From assembly GCA_037127255.1 (NCBI GenBank), contig JBANSL010000019.1, positions 13,291,001 to 13,355,000 of the forward strand: a DNA stretch of 64,000 bases, given 5' to 3'. This DNA is from Persicaria tinctoria. Lineage: Eukaryota > Streptophyta > Magnoliopsida > Caryophyllales > Polygonaceae. A model generated the notes under the pieces. It was not told the origin of the DNA and ran no database searches. It saw only the letters and a list, made by a program, of their open reading frames with translations. How positions within the stretch are numbered: the first letter of the stretch is position 1; each line of letters opens with the position of its first letter. This document shows positions 13,601-26,294 of this stretch, in pieces. Made by a program: the position numbers and the translations under genes.

Positions 13601-14280
13601 TGGAAGGAGAACGAAGGAGAAAGAGGTGGGCTGGAGGCGACAATGGAGGTGACGGTGGAGGTTTTAGGTGATGGTGAATGTGACAGTGGTGGTGATGATC
13701 AGCCAGAGAATGGAGGGAGAGGGAGTAGATGAAAGTGATGGTAATAAGGGTGATGTGAATGAACAATGACGGGGAGAGGGGGTAGATTTGAAAGGGTATG
13801 GTGAGGTGAGGGAGTAGGTGAGGATGAGTGTTGAATTGGATAATTAATACCCGAAAACAAATCCCGAATACGCGAATCTCGAATCTCGCAATTATTTCTC
13901 AAGTGTTAATTTCCCCGACTCTCGCTCTCTCGATCAATTAGATTTTTAAAATCGACAAAGATATTGTCATCCGATAATTATTTTGAATTTTCGAGGTAAA
14001 AGGATGAAATCGATCGTCAAAATTTTAAATTCAGGTCGGAATCCACTCTACAAGTTTTTTAAACTGATTAATTTTCATTTTTAGTTCTCTTTTTCCGAAA
14101 AATTAGGATTTGAAAATCCGAGCCTTTACAAGGCGGGGGTAATGCGAACGGGAAGTTGGTGAAGGTGAAGGGGATGAAGCACGACGGCGAGATCGGAAGG
14201 TTCGTGCCTTGGCCATTATTTTTTTTGGAGGGTTGAGATTAATTCGTCAGGCATCCTAATGTAAGGAGAGGATCTGAATT
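10623..14280. mobile_element. Mutator-like element inside the LTR, carrying a solo LTR
   Basis: The uninterrupted right LTR reads CCCAAGCCATCCCATTC at this point. Here CCAAGCCATCC is duplicated (10612-10622 and 14281-14291), a 9-11 bp target duplication depending on where the ends are set. The insert begins GAATCCGGATCCTCTCC, and its right end read in reverse begins GAATTCAGATCCTCTCC. The inverted similarity continues for about 70-80 bases (ATTAGG, then AATCTC, ACCCTYCAAAAAA, ATGGYCAAG). Long inverted ends plus a ~9-bp duplication indicate a MULE. There is no transposase. The 0.5 kb before and 0.15 kb after the internal solo LTR are its own sequence, partly C-rich. Confidence 0.75.
11149..14130 (-). 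repeat. solo LTR of a related family, nested in the MULE
   Basis: It starts with GTAACGGCCCAGGATTATG followed by the GATGAAACCCCTCGTTGGG block and ends AAATCCGAGCCTTTACA, the same terminal and subterminal words as the 8660/20506 LTRs. It is clearly more diverged from them and about 3.0 kb long. The first base or two (expected TG) are altered. Only one LTR and no interior are present, hence solo. I could not find a convincing 5-bp target duplication (flanks AGAGG and AGGCG). GC-rich open frames at 12.9-13.7 kb lie inside this LTR; with overlapping frames on both strands and no domains, they are not called as genes. Confidence 0.65.
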
Positions 14281-15124
14281 CCAAGCCATCCCATTCATTC
14301 CTTCATTTATAACATCTGAAACGTGTAGGTTTAAAAAGAAAGGAGAGGGGCCCATGCTGACATGGCGCCAAGATGGCGGTGGGGCCCACGGCTAAGGAAA
14401 GGGGGGAAGGTGGAGTACTGTTCATCTCCCCCAAATTCGAGACCGGAGAACAAGAAGAGAGCCTCGCCGGTGGCGCACCGAGCTCCGACCATCTCTCCGA
14501 CATCACGACACAGAATAGAACAAGGAAAGGAGAGAAAGGGGTTCTCACCGAGGTGTTTAAAGATTCGTCAGGGGTGATCGGGGCTGCGCCGAAGACGGAA
14601 TCGGTGCGTTCGTGGCCTGGGACGAGAGAAGGAACCTTAAAGATGGGGCTTTTACAAAGTTTAAGGACGAAAGGAAGAAGGAGGAGTTACCGTTTATGAA
14701 GTCGAAACAGGGGGGAAACCGAGGAGTATTTAACCAAGTTTGGTAGGAAACAGGCTGTGAGAGATTTGGTTATGCTGAAATCGAATAGAAGTGGGAGAAG
14801 AAGACAAATAGAGGGAAAACATGTGTGGTCCCAAAAATCAATTCTCAAAATACCCACTAAATAAATCCTGAAATCCGCTTTTTCGATCTTATCTCGACTC
14901 AAATTTTAAAATCGAATTTCCAAAACCAAATTAATTAATCCGATAAAATCTCGCTCATATTCCAAAACCTCAAGTCAAAGTAGCGGAATTGAAATCCGCC
15001 GGAGATATTCCTTCCATGAGTTTTAAAATCTGATTTAGGGAGTTTTTCGTTAAATTCCACTTTTAAATTCATTTTGAATTTTCTTTTTTCCAAAAATTAG
15101 GATTTAAAAATCCGAGCCTTTACA

Positions 15125-15136
15125 TTATCCACCTCT
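15125..15136 (-). other. polypurine tract of the LARD-like element
   Basis: Read on the minus strand this is AGAGGTGGATAA, immediately upstream of the 3' LTR start TGTAAAGGCTCG. Position and purine richness fit the plus-strand priming site. The adjacent minus-strand text GTCTCGGGGACGAGAC resembles the sequence that follows pol in Gypsy-type elements of plants. Confidence 0.55.
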
Positions 15137-18100
15137 AAAAACAAGTCTCGTCCCCGAGACTAAAACCAAAACAAGGTAGTGGATGAAGTTGGAATTAGGT
15201 GAGCTCAAGGACCATTTCATTGATCCCGTAAGTTCCTCAAAAGTGCCCCTATGAGATTCTCACAGTATCGTCGTTATGATCATAATATCCCCGATAGGCC
15301 GTAGCGAGAATGTGATATGGGCCCTTACCACATCCTTGCCCCGACTTCTCATTTATATCACTCAAATGGCATTTTAGCATCTCCACTATGTCTTAGCAAG
15401 CAGTCTATAAGGGCCCCTATAAAATGCCTCTATCCACTTCGTGGGGCGTCATAATGCAAGCTCGGGTCGAAAAGTTTCAAAAGGTTTCCTCAATTCGAAA
15501 AGGTTTGGTCCCAAAATCATTGAAGTACTCGATCGCGTTCAATTTCTCAAAATCCAATTTAGTAATTTTTAAACATTATTCAAAATCCCTTAAACCGATG
15601 TTAGTTAAGCAAGTTTCAATCTTAGGAGGTGGAATCCTCCTCCTCTAAGGGCTAATCCCATATCTCCTTCCTAGGTTCCAAGTTAGAATCACATTTCATC
15701 AATTCAGTTCTAAAATCCTAGCAATTCCAGTTCACGGCATCATATAACATATAACAATCATATAGCATAACAATCGTATCACGCATTCATAAACAAATCA
15801 TACTCATGTCAGGGTAGTCACATGTCATAGCAGATCTAGCATAGCATCATACATAGTGGAATTCATCTTATCATACAACAGAAGTTGCACATCATATTAA
15901 TTAGATAATCCCATCATACTTACGCTGACTACCAAGCATCACCGCATTAGAGGCAAACAAGTACTTTCACACACTAGCATTTCATCAAGTTAAAGGATAA
16001 CTTTGTTAGTACTAACAACTCACTATGGTATGGCAATACCTCAGAGAATCAACCTCATCTATAGCATAGAATTCGCACAACACCCAGCCCCGAGTGAAGC
16101 ATACACTAGATCACATCCTCAAGAGAAACCGCCTACAACTACCCATCATAGCAAGACACGACCATTACTCATTATCTCTCTCATCAAGATCATCATTACC
16201 TAGGTTTACCACTCCATCAGGTACTAGTTCTGAACACCATAGCATCCCACTCATATATGAACTCTCAAAATCTCATACTATCTGCAATTCAAGGCCAAAT
16301 ATCCGAACCAAGTACTAGGTATCCCAACTCCCATGCCATCAAGCCATCTAAGAAGCAGCCTACTTCGGCATCCCGACCTCAAATCCTACTCGACCACCTA
16401 AAACCATATCTCGGAGTTCCCAATCGCACAATTTCCTTATTCCGACAAGCTTAACAACTCGACTGACTATCAAGACTCTCTATAAAGCATACCCTCGTCC
16501 TAGAGGTCCTCTACCAGTCTCATCTTCACCTTCTAAGAGAAATCACAAGTCCTCGACTAAACCGCATTCGCGATCGATTTAGACGCTTCTTAACAATCTC
16601 GCTTACTCTACCTAGACTCTCAAGACTCCGTCTGACCATCATCTCCCAAAGAGACATCTTAAATCACATTACTAACCTGATCACACTTCCCGCACCACAA
16701 ATCACTCTCACTATCCATCCACCTCTAAGAACTCAACTCATACTGATCATCTCACACCTGCCACTCCCGACTATCTCTAACGCAGAAAACCGTCTAGTGC
16801 TAACTCATAACCACGAATCACCAAGTTTCTCATCACCCGCGTCTATCCTCAACGACCAATCACAAATTCTACCTACTTATCCCATTTCAAATCTTACGAA
16901 ACCTGAACATCCACGACTCCTCAGCCGACCTATTCTAGATTCTCATCCCAGCATATTCCCAAATTCCGCATTTAAAATCTTACTGAACCTTAATCATTCG
17001 AAGTCCTCAAGTCGTCCTACTCTAGTTCCTCATCTCTTCATATTCCTAAATTGTCTCAAGCTCCTACTTCTTAACCATGCAACCTTACCATCCAAAGCCC
17101 TCTTTTACCGATCATCATTCCCGTAAAATCTCTAAATCGTCCTTATTCGAGTTTCCCAAGTACTGTCATTTCACCAACCTTTTAAAATCCTTCATCCTCT
17201 AACGTTCTCAATGCTTTACGCTTTCCTAGTTCCCAATTCCAAGCTCAAAATCTCCCTATCTCACCCTCAAGCCTACCGTCTTACTAGCAATCTCAACGAC
17301 ACCCTTGCCTAGCTACTAACCTTCCTCGAAGACTCATCTCACATCCTCAAATACCTCAATAGCCACAATAACCTCCACTTATAAATCCCGATTCATTCCC
17401 TACGCTAAAGTCCTCCAACAACGCATCTAAAAATCCTTCACTCACGGATTCTCCAAGCACTACCAATTCTATCGAAACAAATACTCGTCACACATACATC
17501 CTTGATATGAACAACCTAATACCCAAGATCGATAATTTTCTAAGCAACCTTATACTACTCTTCCTTAGCGATTCCTCAACCTCAGCCTTTATCAAGATCG
17601 CTCCCAATCACCGCACATACAACCTAGTCCCCATATCTACGATTCCTTAGACATTCCTTAATCGATCATCCTCAACACTGCTCAGGGTCCGCTCCTAGCT
17701 CACTCATTCACCTCTACAACTACACTAACTACCTATACTCACACCCACTCTTAAGTTCACCCTCATGGAACTAATCTAGGACTCAGCCACTACCCTCTTA
17801 TGCCACACGCTTACACCCCGCACCCCAATATCCTACCGACACTTCTAGCTAGGACCTCTCCCTCGAAATCTCACCATAATTAGCCCCACTTCTCACCTAA
17901 GACCTACCTAAAAGCTTAACTGTACCCACTAACCACTATCTTCAACAAGTCTCAACTCATGCGGCTCTACCCAAACTAACAAATTCTTCCCGTACCCAAT
18001 CTCACACAACTAATGACCCAACTCGAAGATCTCAATCTACTCGCCACTTTCCGATCTAGCTTACCAAAGGACCTCACAACTCATACACGAGAGAGAAACG

Positions 18101-20480
18101 CCATCAACCACATATACCCCACATCTTACTTACTAGCACATTAGTATTTCAAAGCATCAAGGCACAGTATCACAGGCATAGTTAGTAAGGCAATCATCCA
18201 CTACCAGTTCAACATATTCATCATCACACATCCGATTATGTCAGTTCTAGGTCTATTGCACAACATTAATTCGGATAAATTTAGAAGGATCCACAATTTG
18301 AATTAAGAATGCTCTTCCTCGAGTCAGTTGGGAGAATCTTGTTCACGACTGCCGCCTTTTAGCATATACGTCGTTTTTGCCATTGGGGACATCGTCCTTG
18401 GAGTCTATGGGTCATGGACCCACCACGTTTTCGTTGCGCCGTTCCGATGCCTCTTGGTCGCCAATTCTTTCTTTCATTTCGGCGCTCATCGAAGGATCAC
18501 AAGGGTTAGAAGTTACGGAGATAGGGGAGAGACAAGGGTGGACGACACAACTTCCTTAAGGGTTCAGACATGGACTAGTGCTAGGGCGACGAAAGCGAGG
18601 ATAAGATCCTAACCCGAGAATTACAACAATGCTCTTAGGGTATTCCATGAGGTTATATTTATGGCACGCAAACATATAATAATCACGAAGTATCATCGCA
18701 TCATTCCACACTAGCATGTATCTATCTCAAGGGATAGCGACCTATACATTCATAACATGTTCATCTAATCAATTTTTCATGCACGCAGAGCAAGCTAGCA
18801 ACCTATCATCTCATTCACTAATCATGCTCGATATATATATATTAAGATCATATATGCATAAACCAACAAAAGACATATACATGATGAGTTATGTACGAAA
18901 TAGCGGGCATTGTAGAATGTCACATGTATGATTCATCACTCATTTTAGGTACACACGTAAGCATGTCGAAACAATGCGAAGCTAATTACAAGCATGTTGA
19001 GATGCACCCTAATAATCATGCTAGAGGATATGGTAAGGTCATATGGGCATAGTAATTATCACATAAAATACAACCATGTTCATATAACAAGACATGTAGG
19101 GCACACAATCATACGAGGGCCTATAATTAGAAGGCATACGTCCTACATGGTACTAGCAACACTCATTAAGCATGTACACAGTCAATGAGGTTCAATTTGA
19201 TTAACTTAACATGCTCAGAAGTTCATTTCACATGGCGTTCATACAAAGAGGGTTGACCATACTATCATGGACCTAATTCGAGGGAGAGTAACAATCATGG
19301 GAATTCATACATTTGGCACATATATATTCATTCATAAGTGCAACCATGCAAAATATAAGGCAAGTCATGCTGAAATATACCAACACACCATGTCATACAA
19401 TCACAAGAGGGGGCCCACTATTATAACCAGACAGAATTCTCTAAGGGCAATCACTGACTCATCACCCTGTTTCCCCGTGGGACGCTAGTATGACTCGCTC
19501 GGTATGACACAAGGACATTCACACTGTTTTCAAGATGAGAGGGTATAATTTGTGTTTAGACTCTCGTGGTAAGAAGACACGATTGACCAGTATAAGAATC
19601 AAGAAGGATAACTCCATAAGACAAATCACTTCTAACTCGAAATTGTTTCATTAATCACCTTCCCTAAACACTCATGAATTTCCCATATCCGACACACCCC
19701 CGGAAGTAACTAGTTAACTGACCCAAATTTCCCTGTGGAAGACACCAACCTCAGGTACGAGACTCGACAGACGCATATATGGTGGGATATCAAGCAGGAC
19801 TCGAAACGGGGAGAGCGAACGCTCCTCGATCCTCGCTAACATGTCTAAATGTTTTGGTGGGACAGTTGATGGAGTCAAAATCATCAGGAGTTTGAATTAT
19901 GGAAGAGCTATTCCGACAAGACAGGAATTCCAGTGACAGAAGAACGAGGTATTCTCCCGCTATCCCGTTTGCACAGTTATTCAATACATGATTCAAGTCA
20001 AGGCATACTAATTAGTTCTCTATCATAAGCACAATAGCAATCAACATGGAAGCAATTACAAGATTAATATGATCCTCTTCGAGGAGGATCGCCCTCGGGC
20101 CCAGTTGTATATAATCACAGAGATGATCTATGCCGTCCTTCGAGGGATGGCTAACCAGAGGGGCAAATACCTCACGCCCCCCCCCCCCTAGCCCAAGCTA
20201 CTCCAACCCTCAGGCTCCTTGGAGTCTTCAAACCCCGTATGTAAAAGAAAGCTAGTATTGCCTACCCGTTCCCAACTACATCCAATAGGGATGGTCTAAC
20301 GCCTTTACTACCCCATCATTTCTCTTTGTTTGATTACCGAATTTATTAAGTCGAGTTCATATTTAGTCCATTTGAGTTAGCCATATTAAATTCATTTTGC
20401 CCTTTCTAAAACATTTTGAAAAGCCATTTGAAAACCTTGGGCTATTTTCAAAACCACTTCAACCTATCATACTCGATTTA
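15137..20480 (-). other. non-coding interior of the LARD-like element
   Basis: 5.3 kb between the priming sites. The longest minus-strand frame, the sense direction, is only 68 codons (19790-19996). I found no gag, protease, RT, RNase H, integrase or chromodomain motif on either strand. From about 16.1 to 18.1 kb the plus strand is strikingly rich in C and poor in G. An 11-C run lies near 20180. It could be a LARD-type conserved non-coding interior, or a coding interior decayed beyond recognition by eye. Confidence 0.55.
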
Positions 20481-20501
20481 CAAAACCTGGCTCTGATACC
20501 A
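20481..20501 (-). other. primer-binding site, initiator tRNA-Met
   Basis: On the minus strand this reads TGGTATCAGAGCCAGGTTTT, matching the plant tRNA-iMet type PBS (TGGTATCAGAGC). A 4-base spacer separates it from the right LTR. It fixes the orientation: the right LTR is the 5' LTR. Confidence 0.85.
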
Positions 20502-21086
20502 ACTTTGTAACGGCCCAAGATTATAATTCCTGGGTTATGTTTCGAGGGATGAAACCCCTCGTTAGGATCTTGCACCCCGAGTACAGGTTGAAGGTTTGAA
20601 ATTCTACTCTAACGTTTTCAAGTGGGATTTCATACCCAAAATTCGAAGGGATCGTTGGAATCCCCGGGGAAGTCCCATTTACCTATCATAAGTCTAAGCG
20701 TGGAAAACCAACAGTCACGCAAATAGTAGAATCAAGGTGAAATACAAGAGGGTGTCACGGCAGAGCCGGGTCAAAACCAAATAAATAAGCGTATTTATCG
20801 AAATCTAAGGTTAGACCATTTCCTTGCAATCGCCCAAGAGAGTTCCCACGTTACAGAAGCAAGGAACAATCATGCTGCAAAACAAATCTAAAAAATATGT
20901 ATGCGGGGAGGTGTCAGATCGAAGCCCTACGCAATATAATCCCAAACAAGCAGACACATACACACGCTAGTCCTAATAAAGATGCTTCTAGATGCAAAGC
21001 GGAATATTAACACACTAGCATGGTCCTAAGATCAAGTGCATTAATATAATAAGGCCTTAGCACCGAATACAAGGTGGTATATCCCT

Positions 21087-21229
21087 GTAAAGGTAAATAT
21101 ATAGATGTTGGCAGAAGCCAAAGAGTAACAAAACCAAGACCATACGAGGGGGGTCTTACGTAAAATAGATGGTGCAACCCACAAAAAACTATATAACCAC
21201 CACCCCAATCAAACTCTCAAAAAGGCCCC
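21087..21229. repeat. 143-bp insertion flanked by ~15-bp direct repeats
   Basis: Absent from the other LTR, where the site reads CCAAGTGGTATATCCCTC. Here AAGGTGGTATATCCCT (21071-21086) and AAGTGGTATATCCCT (21230-21244) flank the insert. A ~15-bp duplication suggests target-primed insertion, but no poly-A tail, box A or box B is visible. A templated filler from double-strand-break repair is the alternative. Source unknown. Confidence 0.55.
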
Positions 21230-24200
21230 AAGTGGTATATCCCTCTCCAACCTCCACCCCTTTCCGATAGGGCGGAGACTGGCCAGCTCGTGAATGCATT
21301 CCATAATAATCGGGCGGCACGCATGCCCTACCCGTATCCACAATAAAGCCCGCAGGAAGCTCATAATATAAAGAAGTTCCATGACTCGATTGACTCAGGA
21401 CAGGACCCGATGGGATTGGGCCGTCCTATAACCCTAGCAAAGACTCTAGTTACTTCACAGATAACGGTCGTTCTGTTTACAAAAGCAATGAGTAACGAAT
21501 GCTCAATCATGAGTGCAATCCTAGCAGGATACTACATGACATGCTTTATTATGAATGCAAGCACCTAGTATGCACATGGCTACAAGCAGGGAGATCTCTT
21601 TTCGAATCTGAGTAAGCTCTATAGGAACTCACCTGGTGGTGCAGAACAGCAAGGCAAGCATTACGATAGATTAAGAATCACCTAGTAAGCATAACAATCG
21701 TATAAGTCTATATCTAATCATTCAATCACACATCATTCAACGAGAATAACAACCATATCGTTCACAATCATCATCATATCCAGTTCAATCATATCGTCAT
21801 ATTCCAAGACCACATCATTCTCATCGTTCCATCCAGCCACATTCATATATTCGCAATAATAATCCGCAATAATAAGTCTGTATAATCATTTATCTCAAGA
21901 TTCATCATATTTATCATATTCATAATCATATATCAACATATCACATAACTCGAGTTCATCGACATATCATCATAGTTCATAAGTTATAAGACAACGATAT
22001 ATAACTTAACATCTCATCATGCCATTAGTCATTCATACATGCAATTAGTTCACACAATAATGCTATTACTCAATCAATCATATCATAACATGCTAGTCAG
22101 TCACCAATCACATAATTCCTGAGTTGATCCCGAAAACCGATTTGAAAAACAAGTTAACTAGTTAGAAATTCTGTCTTTGGAAGATGTTCGTCAAATTTCT
22201 TTTTCTAAAATCCAAGTCTCATAATATCATATTTTTAAATCACCATATCTGTAATCTCAAAATCAAATTTTATATCCTAATCTCAAAATGATATCTTATG
22301 TTTTAAATACCAATGATATTATATAATATTTTAAATGCCTTTTTCTTTCTAAACACTTTCATAAATTATTTCTAAATTCCTTTAAAATCCCAACCATTTT
22401 ATTTAATAAAGAAAACATCCCTTTTTAACTTACCAAAATCGCCCTTATATTTGCAAAATCCCAAAACCGACCATCCTTATTTATTTAAATGCCAAAACCG
22501 AGCCTTGTTTCATTTTCCTCAAAAACGAACTCAATGGTGAAGAATGATCACTTTTGTTTTGACAAAACAGGCCCAATTCTCCCATTTTTAAAACAAGAAT
22601 CTAGCCTAGGTAGAATAGGCCCAAGCCATCCCATTCATTCCTTCATTTGTAACATCTGAAACGTGTAGGTTTAAAAAGAAAGGAGAGGGGCCCATGTTGA
22701 CATGGCGCCAAGATGGCGGTGGGGCCCGTAGCTAAGGAAAGGGGGGAAGATGGAGTACTGTTCATCTCCCCCAAATTTGAGACCGGAGAACAAGAAGAGA
22801 GCCTCGCCGGAAGATCTCGTCGGTGGCGCACCGAGCTCCGACCATCTCTCCGACATCACGACACAGAATAGAACAAGGAAAGGAGAGAAAGGGGTTCTCA
22901 CCGAGGTGTTTAAAGATTCGTCAGGGGTGATCGGAGCTGCGCTGGAGACAGAATCGGTGCGTTCGTGGCCTGGGACGAGAGAAGGAACCTTAAAGGTGGG
23001 GCTTTTACAAAGTTTAAGGACGAAAGGAAGAAGGAGGAGTTACCGTTTATGAAGTCAAAACGGGAGGAAACCGAGGAGGATGAGGCGTCGGTGGCGGTCC
23101 GGGATGCCGCTGGGTTGATCGGGGATGTCGAAGAGTATGAGAGAGAGTCCGCTGATCGCTGAGGAGGATAAAGATGGGTGTTGGAGAGGCTCGGTCGTCT
23201 CGGCCCTTTGGACAACGAAAAATAGAGAGGGAGGCGGGAGCTGCTCGGTGGCTCTAGAGGGCGGCGACAGAGGTGACAGAAGAGTGGTGCAGGTTGGGGA
23301 ATGTTTGGACAGAAGTGAAAAGGGGGAGATGGGGAAATGAAGATGTGGGGATACATATTGGAGTGTTGTGAGAAGGAGATTTTTGTTTTCAATTTGAATC
23401 AAACACAAAAGGGGTCAACTTCAACATGTGTAGGCTGCAGTCTGCAGGCCAGCCCCGTCCTTTCTTTTGACTGTTTGCCATAGAGTGGGTAATCTACGGG
23501 ATGAGGGAGGTGGATGTGAGTAGGGGTGTGCATTACCGGGTATACGACACGACACGGTTAACCGTGTCGGATACCCGGAACCGTTTAATACCAATATGCC
23601 GAACCGTACACGGACCGCCAGGAATCGGGTATCCGAAACGGTAAAGGTATTCGGTTTCGTGTCGGATGTCTGTGTTATCCGATCCGACACGGAAAAGGCT
23701 TTTTCCCTTCTTTTTTTTTCTGGCCTGACAGGCCTATGCTTGGTTCCTAGCGGACTGTTAACCTAAAGCAATTTGAAGTAGTTAACATCCAGTGCTACAA
23801 GCCGCCGGATCTGGAGAGCGGAGAGTCGAGAGAGAATGAAGGTTGCTGGATCAGGAAAGCGAAGAGTAGAGAGATAGCGAGGCCACCGAATCTAGAGAGT
23901 GGATATCAGAGAGACACCGGAGGCCGTCAGATCTGGAGAGCGGAGAGCAGGAAAATCTTCAAAGTTGCCCCAACTCTCAGATCTGAACTCTGAAGGTGTA
24001 CTTCATGGGCTTAATTCGCTCGTCGGAGATCTGGAAGGAGAGGATTCAAGTTGACCTAAAGCCACTGCCTTCGACATTGCTGCCGAAACGGTCCATTACC
24101 GTCGCTTCCACCACCTTAGACTGCGACTGCAGATTGATGAACTTGAGAGGTCGGGCGGAAGCAAGAGGGTCGAGATAGAGATGTGGAACCAGATGAGAGC

Positions 24201-24320
24201 TTGGGATGGAGATGGCAAGAGTAGCCAAGTAGGTGCGATTTGAGAATTTGGGATAAGAAGTTTTTAGATCTGAATGAACATTAGGAAAGTAAAGATCTTT
24301 ACCTCTTTAAGATTTTAATT

Positions 24321-26294
24321 TTTTTTTTAATTTTTAATTTTTTTGAAACGGAAAAAATTTGACCATAGAGCTAAGCTCTATCAGCCAAGAGCATCCTTGC
24401 GGATGAGACTATGCAACAGAGAGTCATGAGGAGTCCAGATACCGTAGTAGGCGGTAGTGATACGGGATAAGCGATCAGCTACCAAATTTGCCTCACGGAA
24501 GACATGACGAATCTCAACAGAACCAAAAAAGCCCAACGAGATTAGACTGTCCGAGACAATCATTTCAGAGTCCCCAGTAGGCTTTCCCATACCTTTCATA
24601 CTTTTTATTATTATTAAGTTGTCTCCTTCAATAATAAGATTTGTTATTTTCAGTTCTGTCGCCGCCCTAAGTCCCATCCAGAGACCTAAACTTTCACGGC
24701 CACAGACAGAACTGATTGGTGATGGTCCATTACCAGAGAAAATTGGGGTTCCTACAGGATCACGAATAATGAATCCATAAGAGCCCAAACCATTCGTAGA
24801 GAGCGAACCATCAAAATTTAGCTTATGAGTTCCAATTGGTGGAGGTTCCCATTTGGTTCTTTTTCTCTTTGATATAGATCTTTGTTTGTCCGCATTTGTG
24901 GATGCATTTTTGTTGTTTTCACAGTAGTCTGGGCAGTTCAAATTCGATGTCTTCCAGACATATATTTGTTCCTTTATAAAGGATAATATGCGTCTTATGT
25001 CCGGGTTTATGTTATCAAAAAGTGTTTTGTTTCTGAAGTACCAGATACCCCACCAAGCAAAGGTGAGATCTTCAAAGCATTTTTTTCCAATTGTATTTTT
25101 GATTTCCCATAGTGTGTTGTTCAGGTGCTCGTCTTTGCCGAAACAACCATTCATTTTCCGAAATGTGCCCGGGTTATTTGCAGTTAGAGTCTCCCTCGTA
25201 ACAGGACAGTTCCATAATAAATGGTATAGGACTTCATAGCAAGAGTCGCAGTGGGGGCAATTTGTCGGAATCCTCAGGTGCCAAGAAGCTAGTCTGACAG
25301 AAGTGGGAACTCCGTTTTTAAGGATTTTCCATAAGAAAGATTTTATTTTCGGGGGGATATCAAGTCCCCAGACCCAATTTGCGTCTGATGTTTCATGTTT
25401 CTTGTGGTTGTATATCATATCAATAGCAGACTTAGTGCTGAACCAGCCATTTTTGCTCCATTTCCAATAAAGTCTGTCAACTTGAATGTGTTGTGGTATT
25501 GGTATTGTCTTGATAGTTTCCATTAGGTTGTTTGGAATTATGTTTTGTAACTCTGCGTGTAGTTTATCTTGATTCCATGTTTTGTTGTCTTTGAGAAAAT
25601 GTTTTATGTTGATTGTATCGTCTATCTGTTGAGTTCCTGAGATAGATGAAATTATGGGTGCATGGCCTAACCACTGGTCTTGCCAAAACTTGATAGAGGC
25701 GTCGTCTTCTATAGACCAATTAAGGCCTTGTTTAAACAGCGAGATTAGTTTTATTAACTGGGTCCATTGCTAGGAAGAAGTACCTTGCTTTTGATATGTG
25801 AGAATGTTTTGGTTTTTAAGATATTTTTCTTTAATTAGTTTGACCCATGGGCTAGTTGGTTCCGCTAAAAGTTTCCAGAGTAATTTAATTTGAAGAGTTG
25901 TATTCATTTCCTCCGAGCTGCGAAGCCCCAATCCTCCATTTTCCTTGGTTTTGCAAACCTCATACCAACCGATGAGGGGTTTATGGTTGGGTCCCTTGTT
26001 CCAGATAAAGTTTCGGTTGATATTGTCTAGTTCCGTATGGACTGATTTTGGTAGCATAAAGCATTGCATTATGTGTAAGGGCTTGGTTGTGAGCGTTGTT
26101 TTGATTAGAGTGCAACGTCCAGCTTGTGAGAGGCAATTAGCCTTCCATCTATGAAGTTGTGATTTAGTGTTTGTTAGTAGCTCTGTGAATTCTTCCTTTG
26201 TCATTCTTCCTTCTACTAGGGGGCAGCCCAAATAGGTACCCATTTTTTGGGTGTGCGCTATTTCTAGCTCGTTTCTGATTAGATTTTTCTGGGA
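24321..26294 (-). mobile_element. 5'-truncated LINE inserted in the hAT element
   Basis: Flanked by a perfect 16-bp duplication CTTTAAGATTTTAATT at 24305-24320 and 26295-26310. The T-rich run at 24321-24347 is the poly-A tail of a minus-strand insertion. The body ends upstream within the late RT region, so endonuclease and the RT catalytic core were never copied. This is textbook target-primed reverse transcription. The hAT must predate it. Confidence 0.9.
24381..26294 (-). pseudogene. LINE ORF2 C-terminal part (RT thumb, zf-RVT, RNase H)
   Basis: Minus-strand frame with the late RT motif YLGCPLVEGRM, the WKANCLSQAGR region, WNKG, then zf-RVT (YWKWSKNGWFS, NCPHCDSC) and a C-terminal RNase H (LNFDGSLSTNGLGSYGF, IEGDN, FREANLVADRLSR), ending at the TAG/TTA side near 24381. 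The same domain order as the LINE at 2.5-6.6 kb, but a different subfamily. One in-frame stop (25770-25772) interrupts the otherwise open frame. The open frame also runs into host hAT DNA upstream of 26294; those codons are not LINE. It is inactive because EN and the FADD box are absent. Confidence 0.88.

Larger units (their letters stand above)
8660..15124 (-). repeat. 3' LTR of the LARD-like element (split by a MULE)
   Basis: Its text runs parallel to the right LTR from 20506: first 8660-10622, then, after the inserted element, 14281-15124. Relative to the right LTR it lacks roughly 480 bp around 14730, where it jumps from an ACCGAGGAG word straight to TTTAACCAAGTTTGG. It also lacks the small insertion found at 21087. 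The two LTRs differ by scattered substitutions throughout, so the insertion is not very recent. Confidence 0.82.

Noticed and set aside
12781..13766. Several long GC-rich frames rich in Ser, Arg, Leu and Pro
   Set aside because: They overlap on both strands, have no domain, and lie inside the solo LTR; GC-rich DNA lacks stops by chance.
15137..20480. Possible decayed Gypsy gag-pol in the LARD interior
   Set aside because: No catalytic motif (protease DSG, RT YVDD, integrase, chromodomain) on either strand and no sense frame above 68 codons.
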